Of a stretch of 64,000 bases of DNA, positions 24,898 through 36,450 are shown in pieces. A program made the translations under genes and the position numbers. Under the pieces are notes generated by a model. The model worked only from the letters and a program-made list of their open reading frames with translations. It was not told where the DNA came from and searched no databases. Source of the stretch: Adiantum capillus-veneris (taxonomy: Eukaryota > Streptophyta > Polypodiopsida > Polypodiales > Pteridaceae); assembly GCA_014529385.2 (NCBI GenBank), contig CM043960.1:72305910-72369909 (forward strand), in the 5' to 3' direction. Each line of letters begins with the position of its first letter. The first letter of the stretch is position 1.

Positions 24898-26130
24898 CTA
24901 TTGATTTTTTTTTAATAAAAAATAATAATACGGGCTAGGCGTGTATAATACGGGATATTCACGTATAATCCCGTATAATATGTATAAAGTTATTATCACG
25001 TATCTTCTTTTTGCCCTTATCACCAGAATAATACGTATAAATAGAATAATGGCAATGCATCTTCTTTTTTCCCTTATCACCAAAATTTCTAGACAAATTG
25101 TTGCCAACAGAAGCATTAGGAACATGTGATTTTCCACTCGTCGAAGAACCATAAGAAGTGGCTGCATTGCTGTTACCACCTTTTCTTTGAGTAGCAATAA
25201 AGGCCTGTTCAACTGGACATTGTCTAGTCCTGTTTTTTTTGGAAAGTGACTCTTGCAATAGCAATGTGCATAATGCATCAAACTCGACAACTTCAGGATT
25301 TCCTTGGGTCATAAGTCTCCAAGTACTAGCAAAAGTCTGGTAAGAATCTGGTAAGGCATCAAGAACAGTCTACACAAGGGAACTGTCCAAAATCACTTCT
25401 CCTACAGAAATAAGTTAAACGTTGCTCATTGATATCCTTGACACCAGCAAGGAAAGTGTCCATGTCATCTTTCTCATGCATAATCTTCAACTCCAGCTCT
25501 TATACAACAATGAAACTTTAGACTCATTGCGACTTGCATAAAGACTAGCCAGAATATCCCAAGTTTGTTTTGTAGATTTTGTTGAACGAATGTGAGGAGT
25601 AATGGTGTGCTTCATAGAAAACGCAATCAATGCATGAGCCTGTGAATCCTTTACATCCCAACGAGCTTGCTCAACCGTAGGCAAAAAAACTCTAACAGCA
25701 GCAATCCTTGTAGCAAGACTTGCAACATCCTCAACATTGCCTATATCCTCAGAACTAGGATGTACATCAATGCCTTGCACAATGTTTCAAACTTCCTTTG
25801 ACACAAGAACATGTTGCATCATATAAGCCCACATAGGGTAATTGTTCCCATCCAATCTGTCCTCAGCAGCAAACATCTCACTACAACACAACATGGAGAT
25901 ATCGACGCGCGTATATCGACGAAATTAGCGGGCGTCACTATACGCGTCGATATACGCGTCTCAATGTACGTCGATATACGCATGGAAAGGCTTTACTTCC
26001 CATGCGTATATCGATGCGTATAGCGATGCAAAAAAAATTGGGGGAAAAAAGCGAAACCCGCGAGTAGCAGGGGCCATTTTCGCCTGCGCTCTGCTCAAAT
26101 CTTGGCCTCCACCTGCTGCGCAGGTATTAT

Positions 26131-26132
<2 letters not shown>

Positions 26133-26168
<36 letters not shown>
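26133..26168. repeat. Poly(C) tract of 36 bases
   Basis: An uninterrupted C36 just inside the left end of CACTA-1. Assemblers often misjudge such lengths. Confidence 0.95.
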
Positions 26169-26170
<2 letters not shown>

Positions 26171-26202
26171 ACCCCTCTCTCTCTCTCTACATTGTGCGTG
26201 TG

Positions 26203-26206
<4 letters not shown>

Positions 26207-26276
<70 letters not shown>

Positions 26277-26299
26277 GTGTGTGTGTGTGTGTGTGTGTA

Positions 26300-26347
<48 letters not shown>

Positions 26348-26405
26348 GTGTGTGTGTGTGTAGGAAAGAGAGAGAGAGAGAAATGTGTGTGTGTGTGTAG
26401 GTAAT

Positions 26406-26469
<64 letters not shown>
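26207..26469. repeat. Alternating (GA)n and (GT)n arrays
   Basis: GA runs at about 26207-26275, 26304-26344 and 26409-26469, separated by GTGTGTGTAGGAAAG-type GT blocks. The GT-TAGGAAAG-GA module recurs three times with decreasing length, so compound units were duplicated. Confidence 0.9.
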
Positions 26470-26470
<1 letters not shown>

Positions 26471-26475
<5 letters not shown>

Positions 26476-26925
26476 ATTAATGTATGCTTAGGAAATTAAA
26501 ATTAAAGAAAAATAATTAAAGAGAGAAATGAAATGAAATGTTATATTAACGTCTTCAAAAGGCCAAAGTGACCTATGAGACATGAGACAAGAAAGTTACA
26601 ATGTGATGGATCTGATACAAAGTCAGAGTAAGAAGATGACAAAATAAAATATTATGGAATCCTAAACTGCTGGGTATGGACTAAACGGTTAAACCAGCTA
26701 GCTAGGATAGGTAGATCATAGGAGATCCAGTAGCTGTCGCTGGCGGATCTCATCAATCTCCTCCATAGTCAGTAGTCTGACCGGGCGTTATGCATGTCGA
26801 GCCAAAGTGACCTAGCTAGATCCTCTGATGCAGCCTCTGTCGATGTTGTGTAGTTCTCCGCAGTCGTGGACGTCTAGATCTCCCTAGCTCAGTCGCTCGT
26901 TCGATCAGTAGAGAGATAGGGAAGT
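26471..26925 (-). mobile_element. LINE-like 3-prime end with (CT)n tail, nested in CACTA-1
   Basis: Read on the minus strand, it ends with AGGTCACTTTGGCCT, then a TTAATAT-containing stretch and a (CT)n tail. This matches, with substitutions, the 3-prime end of the LINE copies at 42.7 and 46.0 kb (AGGCCGACTTCGGCCT, TTAATAAA, (CT)n). The body is too decayed for a confident reading frame. Being inside CACTA-1, it inserted into or was carried by that element. Confidence 0.5.
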
Positions 26926-27335
<410 letters not shown>

Positions 27336-27639
27336 TTTTGAGCAAGAACCATGCAAGGCTTGTGAATCTTTCTCAAGTTTCTCATCCATCTCCACATTAT
27401 CTTCTGGCTTGGACATGGAGGCCCCGTCCGGTTTACAATCAGGTAGAAAACTTTCATTGGGCTGAGAACTTCCATGGCTTGTGCTTTCATCAAGTGCGGC
27501 ATTGGAAAGCTTTCTCTGACAGGCTACCTCGGAATGGAGGCAGGTGGGTTCGTAGACAGAGAAGAAACTATGGAACTAAAAGAGGCAAAGGGGTTTTGTC
27601 TGCTACATGCATTGCCATGTACACCTGGGAGTGCACGTA

Positions 27640-27770
27640 TGTGTCTACCCATATAGGATTTGACCAATAAAGACGAGATTTTGACCCGGTGGTCCTGATC
27701 TCCGTACACCTCTGGACCGAGGTGTACGGAGATTGGGCAAGACTAGAGAATGCGAGGTAGTTTACATTGT
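27640..27770 (+). promoter_or_regulatory. Hairpin module upstream of CACTA-1 transposase
   Basis: A perfect 15-bp inverted repeat (27698-27712 and 27719-27733, loop TGGACC) lies about 90 bp before the transposase ATG. The surrounding block is homologous, in reverse orientation, to the three tandem modules upstream of the CACTA-2 transposase. That conserved placement suggests a promoter or transposase-binding role. The function itself is inferred. Confidence 0.55.
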
Positions 27771-27819
27771 GAGGAGTATATATATATATATATTAAAACA
27801 ACATTCATAATCATTGTAG

Positions 27820-30586
27820 ATGGCAACGTCATCAACTAACATGGAGGAAAAGATTGCATGCTCGTGCACGCTCTGCAAGTATCAAATCCTGCGCAAGCGT
27901 AGGATATGTAATGAGCATGTGCACAAGTATGGAGAGTTTGCTAGAGAAACCGTACAGAATCTGCGATATGACTCCCACGGAACGGGCATTGATTTCTGCG
28001 ACATAGCACCTACATCTGAGAGAGAGAGAAAAAAGATTATGCGTGAAGGTCCGACCAATATAGAGCCACGGATGGAAGCAGAAAAGGGCTTACAGACAGA
28101 AGACGATGGCATGGAGGAGATGCTGGATGCCTTCTTCCAGACAAGCGAGGAGAACGCGAACGAAGCAGCACCAGAAGCCATGCGCCTATCTCCTGAAGAC
28201 ATGTTGAGGAAGTTGGCACGTCAACCAATCTATGAAGGCGCCAAAATATCTGTGCTTCGTACTTGTCTGGCGTTTTTGAATCTTCAGTCAGTGTACGGGT
28301 GGTTAGATGCAAGCGTCACTGCTTTGTTTAGGTACGTAATTTTCAAAAGAGATTTTTCGATTGCAACGGTGATGTGCTCGGAGAGCTTTTTAATTTAATG
28401 TGGCTTAAACAGGTTATTGCGGGAGAAACTTCTCCCGGCTGGCAATGAAATGCCCCCCTCTATGCCAGACGCAAAGCAACTTCTGACCTAAGTTGGCTTG
28501 GACTACAACAAGATTCATGCATGTCCAAATGATTGCATTCTTTTTCGCAATGAATTCGTAGATTGTCTGTCGTGTCCTAAGTGCGGAGCAATCTACAAAT
28601 AGATCCATTGACGCAACATTTAGGGTGCCCGCTGATTTGAAGGCTTGGAGGCACATTGAAGATACCTCGCCACATTTTAAGAGTGAACCACCCAATTTGC
28701 ATTTGGGCATGGCAATGGATGGAGTCAATCCATTTGGCTTGAGAAGCTCGTCATGGAGCACTTGGCCTGTGTGCCTTATCAATTACAACCTCCCGCCGTG
28801 GCTTGCTATCAAGAAGGGTCATTTGATTTTAAGCTTGATTGTACCTGGTAAGTTCAAGGCAAAAAACATGGATGTTTATCTAGCTCCACTAGTTGACGAG
28901 CTCCAGGAGTTATGGCATGGGATCAACATAGCAGATGCGGTTGAACTGGTAGGACAACAACATGCAAGGATCCATGGACTTCTTATGTGGACTATGCATG
29001 ATTGGCCAGGATACGGAGAAGCTTTTGGTAATGGTTATTGATTTATAAAATTCTCGCTATTCGCAAGCCCTTTGCCTTGGCCTGATTCATGCTTTGATAT
29101 ATGCAGGACTAACAACTTCGGGATACAATGTATGTCCAATTTGCGGGCAGTCTACCTCTCTTCGAAAGACAATTTATCAAGGCCACCACCGTTATCTTCC
29201 AGATGGCCATCAGTTGCGCGAAGGCCAGCTTGGTCGCGTCGAATGTCCTCCTATGCATGTACAAGAGTGGCGTCGCCGATGGGAGCAACATGAGGGGCAA
29301 CCTGTTCCAGGAATGAAACGTTTGTCCATTCTCCATACGTTGTCGTACTGGGGTGATATACTAATTAACCATTTGCTGGATCCAATGCATATATTCAAGA
29401 ATGTGGGAGAGCTCCTCTGGAAGACAATCATGGGAATGAAAGACAATCGAGCTTCACGAGATGATTTGCAGTTGGTTGGAAAGATGCCAGAGCTGTGGCC
29501 TTTCACCAATGCAGCTGGTCAAACAAAACTTCCAAGAGCGCCATGGGTATTGCTAAAAAATGAAGAGCGACAAGTGAAAAGGGTGATTTCAGAGTTTAGG
29601 ACGCCAACAGGATATATGCGATGTCTCAAGACAGCATTCACCCGTGACGATCAACTGTCAGGGTTGAAATCGCATGACTGGCATAAGTTCTTGCAATTCA
29701 TTCTTCCAATTGCGATCAAGGGGTGTTTAACGGAGGAAGTACGGACCTGCATATACAAGATTTCAGAGCTAGTGCGGTGGATCTCTTCCAAGGAGATACG
29801 GGAGGAAGAGCATCTTGACAGATCAGAGAACCCATATCTCTAGAAGAGGAAGAGCTGGCTATTGGATGTGACTGGAAGTATCATACATACATGGCACTGT
29901 GGTCGCATGGAAAGCATTTCAAAACACAACAAATTGACAGCAGAAGAAACACGTTTGACAGTGGGGTAATGGTCAGTTTCATGCAAAAGACCAGGGCCAG
30001 TGCTAGAGACACGAATGAGAGCACTAGCAACCTGGATTACTGTGGTCTGGTGTCAGATATCCTGAAAGTAAGCTTCAGGCGGTTTGAGATGTTTTTATTG
30101 GATGTGAAGTGGTTGAAGGTGATTACTTTTGGTCGCAATGCAACGGTACGCAGAGATGGAAACAAGCTTGTGCAAATAGATTCTACAAAGACTTGGACAG
30201 ATGCGAGCGACACATTTGCTCTCCCTGAACATTGCGAGCAAGTGGTCTTTGTACCGGACCCTCGAGAGCGACAATAGTGGTTTGTGGTTCAGGTTGCTCC
30301 AAGAAATAAACAAGTATTTGAAGGGCAAGATCTCCTGGAGGAAAGTCAGTCAGACGACGTCCATACTACTGTGACATTAGATGAGATGGACGAAGGTATG
30401 GCAGAGGAAGCTGACAGATATACGAGGGATGACGCAGACGAGCCATAATTGACACTTGTAGATGAAGATGCAATGGATGAAGACAATCTGCCAGAATGAG
30501 TTGGGGCAGAGTTATGTTTGCAATTAGAGATAGACGATGATACGGTGCAAGATCTTATCGATGATGCCTCACTCGTCGAGGCCTAG
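27820..30586 (+). pseudogene. CACTA-1 TNP2-like transposase, defective
   Basis: The first exon (27820-28331, donor GTACGT) has an N-terminal Cys cluster (CSCTLCKYQI) and KISVLRTCLAFLNL. After an intron (acceptor AACAG at 28412) come IHACPNDCILFRNE and CPKC. The Transposase_21 core follows at 28625-29041 (LHLGMAMDGVNPFG, SLIVPGK, VYLAPLVDELQELWHGI, DWPGYGE), then at 29094-29843 VCPICGQ, RRYLP-like GHHRYLPDGH, LLDPMHIFKNVGE and GLKSHDWHKFLQFILPIAIK (DUF4218 start). DUF4216 lies at 29891-30277 (LWSHGKHF, VKWLKVITFGRN). Lesions are a stop in the LLTxVGLDY segment, loss of sequence after CPKC, loss of the C-terminal half of DUF4218 with a frameshift after ISSKEIREE, and stops in the acidic tail. 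It would cut and move CACTA ends if intact, but cannot be functional as read. Confidence 0.85.
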
Positions 30587-30693
30587 GCCTGTAAGTGTTT
30601 GTGTGAAGACTTTGATTTAAAATTAAGCTTAAATTTAATTTAAACAACTGTGTTTTGACGCTTTATTTTACTTTCTTATTGCAGGACTTTAGT

Positions 30694-31961
30694 ATGGCGG
30701 ACGAGATTCCAGATCCCGCTTCCATGAGTGCAGATGCATTCATGGGCTTCGTTACACGGATGCCACCTGCTTAGATGGCAGAGGCTTCTCAGTACTGGGT
30801 AGCCAAAGGCACGCGTACTACGCCTTCGGGCTTCACACCCGAGGGACCGACGCCTGGGGGGGGGACGCCTATGGGTACGATGCCTTCTTCTCCCATCACG
30901 GCCGCTTCGACACCTAGGGGTGGGGCAGAGGCTGGTACGTCCTCATCTCCGCAGCACAGGCGCACTCGCCGATCTCGATGATCGTCAGGTGGAGGTGGTG
31001 GTTTTTGTGGAGGAGGGTCCACAGATGCTTCGACCCCTCCTCGCTCTCGACCCCCGTCTTACCCAGGCACACCTCTCGACACACCTCTTGGCACACCTCG
31101 GACACCTTGGGGGGCACACGATCCTAGTGCCTCCAAGATCTATACTGTACGGGGAGATGGTTCTGTTGACATGGGTAGAGTCGGGACAGAGATGCGACAG
31201 CGGATTCGCCAGCTCGTGGAGCTGCAGTTTTCAACCAGCATTCTGACGTCTTGGGATCAACAAGACAAGGAAAAAGTCACTTACATAGTGGAGACCATCC
31301 TGAGAGAGTACCAGCCTGCTCCGGGTTCTTCCGTTGTTTCGGCGCGGTGGATCAAGGGTGTTGCACGGGACACCATCAAACATTGACGAGATGCAGCTCG
31401 GAAGGCTTTCAGGACCGGCTCGCCGAAGCCTTCGGGCATCCCACATGAGACGTGGCTGCAGATCAGGGAGGATGAGCGGACAACGGCCACGTGGTTCAGA
31501 CAGCAGCGTGAGGCCGCGCAGGTACGACAGATGACTAGGGGGACATCTCATCTTGGTAGCGGAGGCTTCGACACCTTTCGCTATGAGTTTGTGAGTTTCT
31601 AATCCAATCTTAACTATGGCGTTTTTTAAAACGCGATGAATCATGTATTCTTATTACTTTGATTTTTGTATAAACGCAGAATCTTGCGATGCATAGAGCT
31701 CCATCACGCGAGGAGGAGTCAGATGGATATCGCAGAGGTATCTATGAAGTACTGAATGATCTTGAAGCTTCAGGAGAGCCTGTAGACTGGGAGGCCGTAC
31801 AGTTTCGCTGATCGCTTGAGGTGAGACGTTAGTATGTGTGAGTTGATTTAATTAAGTCACTATATGTGAAGTAATATCAATACTAATTTTGTGAGTTGTC
31901 CTATGTGCAGGTTGCGACGCCTAGTCATTGGTGGACCAGATTTCATCTATATGCTTTGTGA
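30694..31961 (+). pseudogene. CACTA-1 second gene (Ptta/En/Spm-type protein)
   Basis: An ATG at 30694 follows an intron acceptor (TTGCAG). The exon to 31590 has a Pro/Gly/Thr-rich N-terminal half, then MRQRIRQLVELQFSTSILTS and a TYIVETILREYQP segment typical of the Ptta/En/Spm plant transposase family. Two further exons (from 31680 and after GTGCAG near 31911) give VDWEAVQF and PSHWWTRFHLYAL. The frame has no frameshift but four in-frame stops (30772 TAG, 30979 TGA, 31384 TGA, 31809 TGA), each one C-to-T step from CAG or CGA. In well-studied CACTA elements the accessory product binds subterminal repeats. That role is assumed here from family and position. Confidence 0.75.
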
Positions 31962-32009
31962 GACACAGACACGCTTCTTTATCTCTTTTTTGTACAAACA
32001 GTTAGTGTT

Positions 32010-32260
32010 CAGACAGTTATTGTTTCCCTTATGGTTATGATTATTGTCATTGTCATTGTATAGACAGTTATTGTTTCTCTTTCTGGTTATGCTTATGGTT
32101 ATTGTTAATTTTGTTTATGGTTATGGTTATCTGCATTATGGTTTTGACCAAAGTGGTTATAGCCGGTTATGGTTTTAAGTTATGGTTATGCTTTTAAGTT
32201 ATGGTTATGGTTCGTTATGGTTATGCTTTTAAGTTATGGCTATGCTTTTTAGTTGGTACG
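32010..32260. repeat. Degenerate GGTTAT array in CACTA-1
   Basis: GGTTAT, ATGGTTATG and GCTTATGG phrases recur after the second gene. CACTA-2 has a homogeneous version at the corresponding place. Confidence 0.7.
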
Positions 32261-33021
32261 ATTGTCTTTCATTGGCCTTAAATCTCATGTGAGATCCTAC
32301 ATGGATAGCATGTAGGAGGCGTATACATGATATGGTTATTTTTGAAAAGTTTATGTAAAAACAAAGGGAACTCTGCCGAAATTTTTGCGCGCGGGAGTAT
32401 GGTTGATATTTTGGTGCTGCTCGCTTTCTTGGACAGAGGGCAGGAAGTCTGGCTGTGGTTGTGTCCATCTTTTAACTGGGCATAGGCCAGGCTACCTGCC
32501 TTTTGCCCAAGAATTTTTTTTTTTGCTATGGTCGTCGCTATATGCGTTGCTATGCCCGTCGCTATCCGCGTCGCTAATAGCGACTGGTTTCACAGCGACG
32601 CATATAGCGACGATATATGCGTCGATAACACCTGTTTTTGTTGTAGTGTCTTGAACACATATGTGTTGTTGTCAGCCATGGTAAATGATGTATCTGATAT
32701 GAAAACTATCCAAAAAGAGAAGAAGGAAAGCGGTAACAACATGTGCTATATAGCACAAACCATAGAAGACCGTAAGGACCTTTTATGCAAAAAACGACAA
32801 TGAAATTTTTTTTGCACAAAATGATGAAATAGCCTGCATATGCCTGTAGTGAAAATGGAGGCCTAAATGAGCCCGAACAAAAAATGTGAGCGGCTTATGC
32901 TCTTTGAGCTCTCCCAAAATTTTTGTCAATCTGCGAACGCTTGCCAAAGCTCACTAAAATCGGAGAAGTGAGCATGCGTATGCCGGAGCTACTCACGACT
33001 AAGCCCGCAAGGATGCAACCT

Positions 33022-33033
33022 GCTCTGATACCA
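33022..33033 (-). promoter_or_regulatory. Primer-binding site of copia-2 (tRNA-Met type)
   Basis: TGGTATCAGAGC on the minus strand is complementary to the 3-prime end of plant initiator tRNA-Met. It lies two bases inside the LTR edge. Confidence 0.85.
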
Positions 33034-33240
33034 ATTGTTGGAATTAGGGTTGCAGGAAAACATACACAACTTGGAGAAGACAAAGGAACTTGCTCAAGGC
33101 ACACAAATGAGAGTGTATTACTTATTGTGCAATGGAAAGATAGATAGCCCTAGAATGATGGGTGTATATACATGCACGAGGGGAAAAACCTCCTGAAGAG
33201 GGAAAAAAATTCCCCGACGGTCCTAAGTGTGTTCACACAC

Positions 33241-34431
33241 ATCACTACCACATATATATGGTAACATGAGAAGCATTTTGTGATTAGCATAATTATTAAT
33301 GTGTATATGACCAATAATCCCTTGCATTGGTTCTCTCTTCTTTCTATTGTAAATAACCTCTCATGATTTTCTCACTCTTTTTCAACTCATTGCTCTCACA
33401 CACGCAAATATGTGTGATGATTTGATGCCCTAGTCGGGTTGCTACCATTTTTGGATGGACATTCTTGTTGATTTATTAGAGATATTCTACAAGGGAGCCA
33501 ACATGCATATGGAATTTTTTTCAAATTTAGTGTTATGCTATACCATGCTTCTTGTACACTTTTTGCTAGATCCTAGCTAAAGAAACGGGTTTCAAAATCA
33601 TGACCACCTACTTCATACACAATGGCCTAGCTTCTATAGTACAACAACAACAAACACAAGCCCATTCTGTTCAAAAGCATTCTGACGAAACATCACTAGT
33701 ATGGCATTGCTAAATAGGAAGTGCATCGATGCTCTAGTAATCAAAATCTGCATAGGTATATTCACCAATATAAGTATCAATATAGGCTCTACGTAGAAAC
33801 ACCAAGACCAACCAATAATGACCACAAATCTACTTCACTAATATCAATGATATTAAAACGACTAATATAGCAAATTATATATGGCTACACTACATTGGCT
33901 AGCAAACATTTCAAAACTCCAGATTGTTATTAGGGCTTAATCAATATTTACATGGCACCTTGCAATGTAAATATATGTCTAAATTCAAATCTTTTTTTGG
34001 GTATATAGAGTTCACTTTCCTACTATCGACTAAGGTCCCAAGTGTGATACTAGTTTAATCTAGGGCCAACCCTGCCTTACTTCACATTCTACAGGATCAA
34101 AGAAGTGACATTGTGTTGCCTGCAATAGTAAAGTGTAGAGTTTTACTATTTTGTATGTATTTAATCAATGTGTATTTTGTAACCTCACTTGCTAACAAGT
34201 TTTCTCTCTTATTTTCATTAAAGTATGTCCCTGTCTTGCTCCCTTGGTATGGCTAAATTGAAATACTAATACTTTGAAAACATTACCGCCCAAAGAATTA
34301 TTTTGATCTACTCAAAACTCTAATTTTCCAGAGGCATGTGATGCATGATTAAAAGAAATGTGCTTCCCCCAAGCACCTTACTCTATGATGTAGCACCCTA
34401 GTTACAATCTGTAGGTGTTTGCTTATTAGCA
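33241..34431. other. Gene-free spacer between copia-2 and CACTA-2
   Basis: AT-rich DNA with no recognised domain on either strand. Part of the copia-2 LTR may extend into its left side. Confidence 0.4.
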
Positions 34432-35040
34432 CACTACAACACGGCGTGCAAAAATTGGCACAAATACCGACAAAATAAAGTTAGTTTCAAAACTAAAAAT
34501 CACTGAGATAGGCTGCGAAAGAGACGTCGATATCGTAACGTTCGTATACGTACCGATATATTACGCATTAGAATAAACCATGAAATGAGCGTCGGAATAC
34601 GCAGTGCAATAACCGCCGATAATACTATTGCATATTCCGACGCGGCTACCAAGGTCTATACCGACGCTTATACCTTACTCTGTACCGACGACCAAACCTA
34701 CAAAATTTTATTGGGCAGAGAGGGTTGGGAACTTATGTTGCATGTACTGCAGCAAAAGAAAATAGCCCTCTCTGCCCAAAGGAAGAGTGCACAAGCAACC
34801 GCACTCCACCTACAACTTGACGCTAAAGAGAGAGTGTATGGCAATTAGCAAAATTGTAAGAAAAACATAACCACAAAATCAAAAGCTTGATCATGGCATA
34901 ACGGCATAAAGAGTTTATAACAATAATTAAAACATGAGTCGAAAATTGCAAAACCATAAACATAACCTATTTGCCATACCATAACCATTACCATAATTTG
35001 CTTGTCATACCATAACCATAACAGCCATACCATCATTGCA

Positions 35041-35126
35041 CAACCATAACCATAACCATACCCATACCCATATCCATAACCATAACCATAACCATAACCA
35101 TAACCATAACCATAACCATAACCATC
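35041..35126. repeat. (CCATAA)n hexamer array in CACTA-2
   Basis: About 14 tandem CCATAA/ACCCAT hexamers (GGTTAT on the gene strand), with further dispersed copies from 34965 to 35235. It lies just beyond the second gene, as the degenerate array does in CACTA-1. Confidence 0.9.
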
Positions 35127-35283
35127 ACATGACTGCCATACTATCATAGCAGAACCATAACCTTAACTTGACTGCCAAATCTTAACCATAAGATTTATGC
35201 CATACCATAAACATAACCATAAACCATAAACATAAGCACTACAAAACTGTACATATGCAAACAATCACTGAGTGAGAAGACCC

Positions 35284-36391
35284 TCATGGCAATGCCTCCC
35301 AGTCGACGTCCTCTCCGTCCTCCTGCACAACTGGGTCAAAAGGGCCACAAGTCCATACTTGTACCCATACTTCTCCTCTTGGCATGTCCGAAGATACTTC
35401 ACTGAAATTTTCTACAAAATTATGGTTTAATCATTAGATAAATCTTCAAATAACACATATATTTTTCATAATTTAAAGCATACGTATAATACTTACAAAT
35501 TCATGTTGAAGCGTATCGTAGCCTCCACTCCCAAGATGTGACGCTCCAACCGACTCCAAATGTACTTTGGCTGCATCTCTTTGCTGTTGAAATATCTGAG
35601 GATTGTCTTGTGTCTCTCGTGGAATCCCCGCCCACTCCTCTGCGTCCAACCATAACAGCTTAGGACTATTGTCATTGTACCCGTCTCTCGCCTCTTATCG
35701 ACGGACATTGTGGACTTCGTCACACTCAAAATCCAGGGGTTCAAGACTGGATCGTACCCCTTTGCCGGCCTGTACTCTCTGTGAATGGCCTCGACAATGT
35801 AATTCTTTCTTTGAACATCAAGGTTATCCCAAACCTCCATCACAGAGTGACAAAACTGAATCGTACAGAGCTGTTGAATCCTCTGTTGCATGGCCTTCCT
35901 AACCCTATCCGCCATAACAACCCCGTCCCTGCTCTTGTACACCTTGCTGGGATCATGCTCGTGTGATCCCAAAGGTGTATGTGGTGTGCCAATCAGTGAA
36001 CTATCTATTGAAGAGAGAGGTGGACACTCTCTTGGTGGTGTGGATGCATTGCTAGAATCACTACTACCACAGAAATCACCGCCTCCAGAATGACGCCTAT
36101 CTCGTCTCGAGGATGAACCATCTGTCGATGCAGGGTGCACACGAGTCTTAGGCGTAGGGGGCACACTAGGCTGAGGTGTGGGGCCGCTCGTTTTGTGGGG
36201 ACCACACTAGTCTCGGGCATAGGGTCGGCCGTAGTAGGTCTAGAGGGACCTGCTGCCCAAAGGTGCTGTGCCATCCGGATCTGCTATGGTGTGAACTGAG
36301 ACAAAAATGAGCTCATCTGCTCGAGTGACATGCGGACCGGAGTGATAGGAAAACTAAAACTAGGAGAGTATGGCTCATCGTCATCGGCCAT
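35284..36391 (-). pseudogene. CACTA-2 second gene (Ptta/En/Spm-type protein)
   Basis: Start at 36391 (MADDDEPYSP), then MSLEQMSSFLSQF and an in-frame TAG (36284-36286) before QIRMAQHLW. A frame break follows, and 36164-35499 carries a Ser/Pro-rich segment, KVYKSRDGVVMADRVRKAMQ, IQQLCTIQFCHSVMEVWDNL and NYIVEAIHREYRPAKGY, the conserved Ptta core. A donor (GTAAGT at 35498) and a last exon giving VQEDGEDVDWEALP match the exon layout of the CACTA-1 second gene. The segment after the core contains a shift. The product is homologous to, but clearly diverged from, that of CACTA-1. Confidence 0.75.
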
Positions 36392-36450
36392 GGCTAGTCA
36401 TACATAAACAACACCCACAAAATACGTTAGTTTACAAGAGAAATGCTTAA

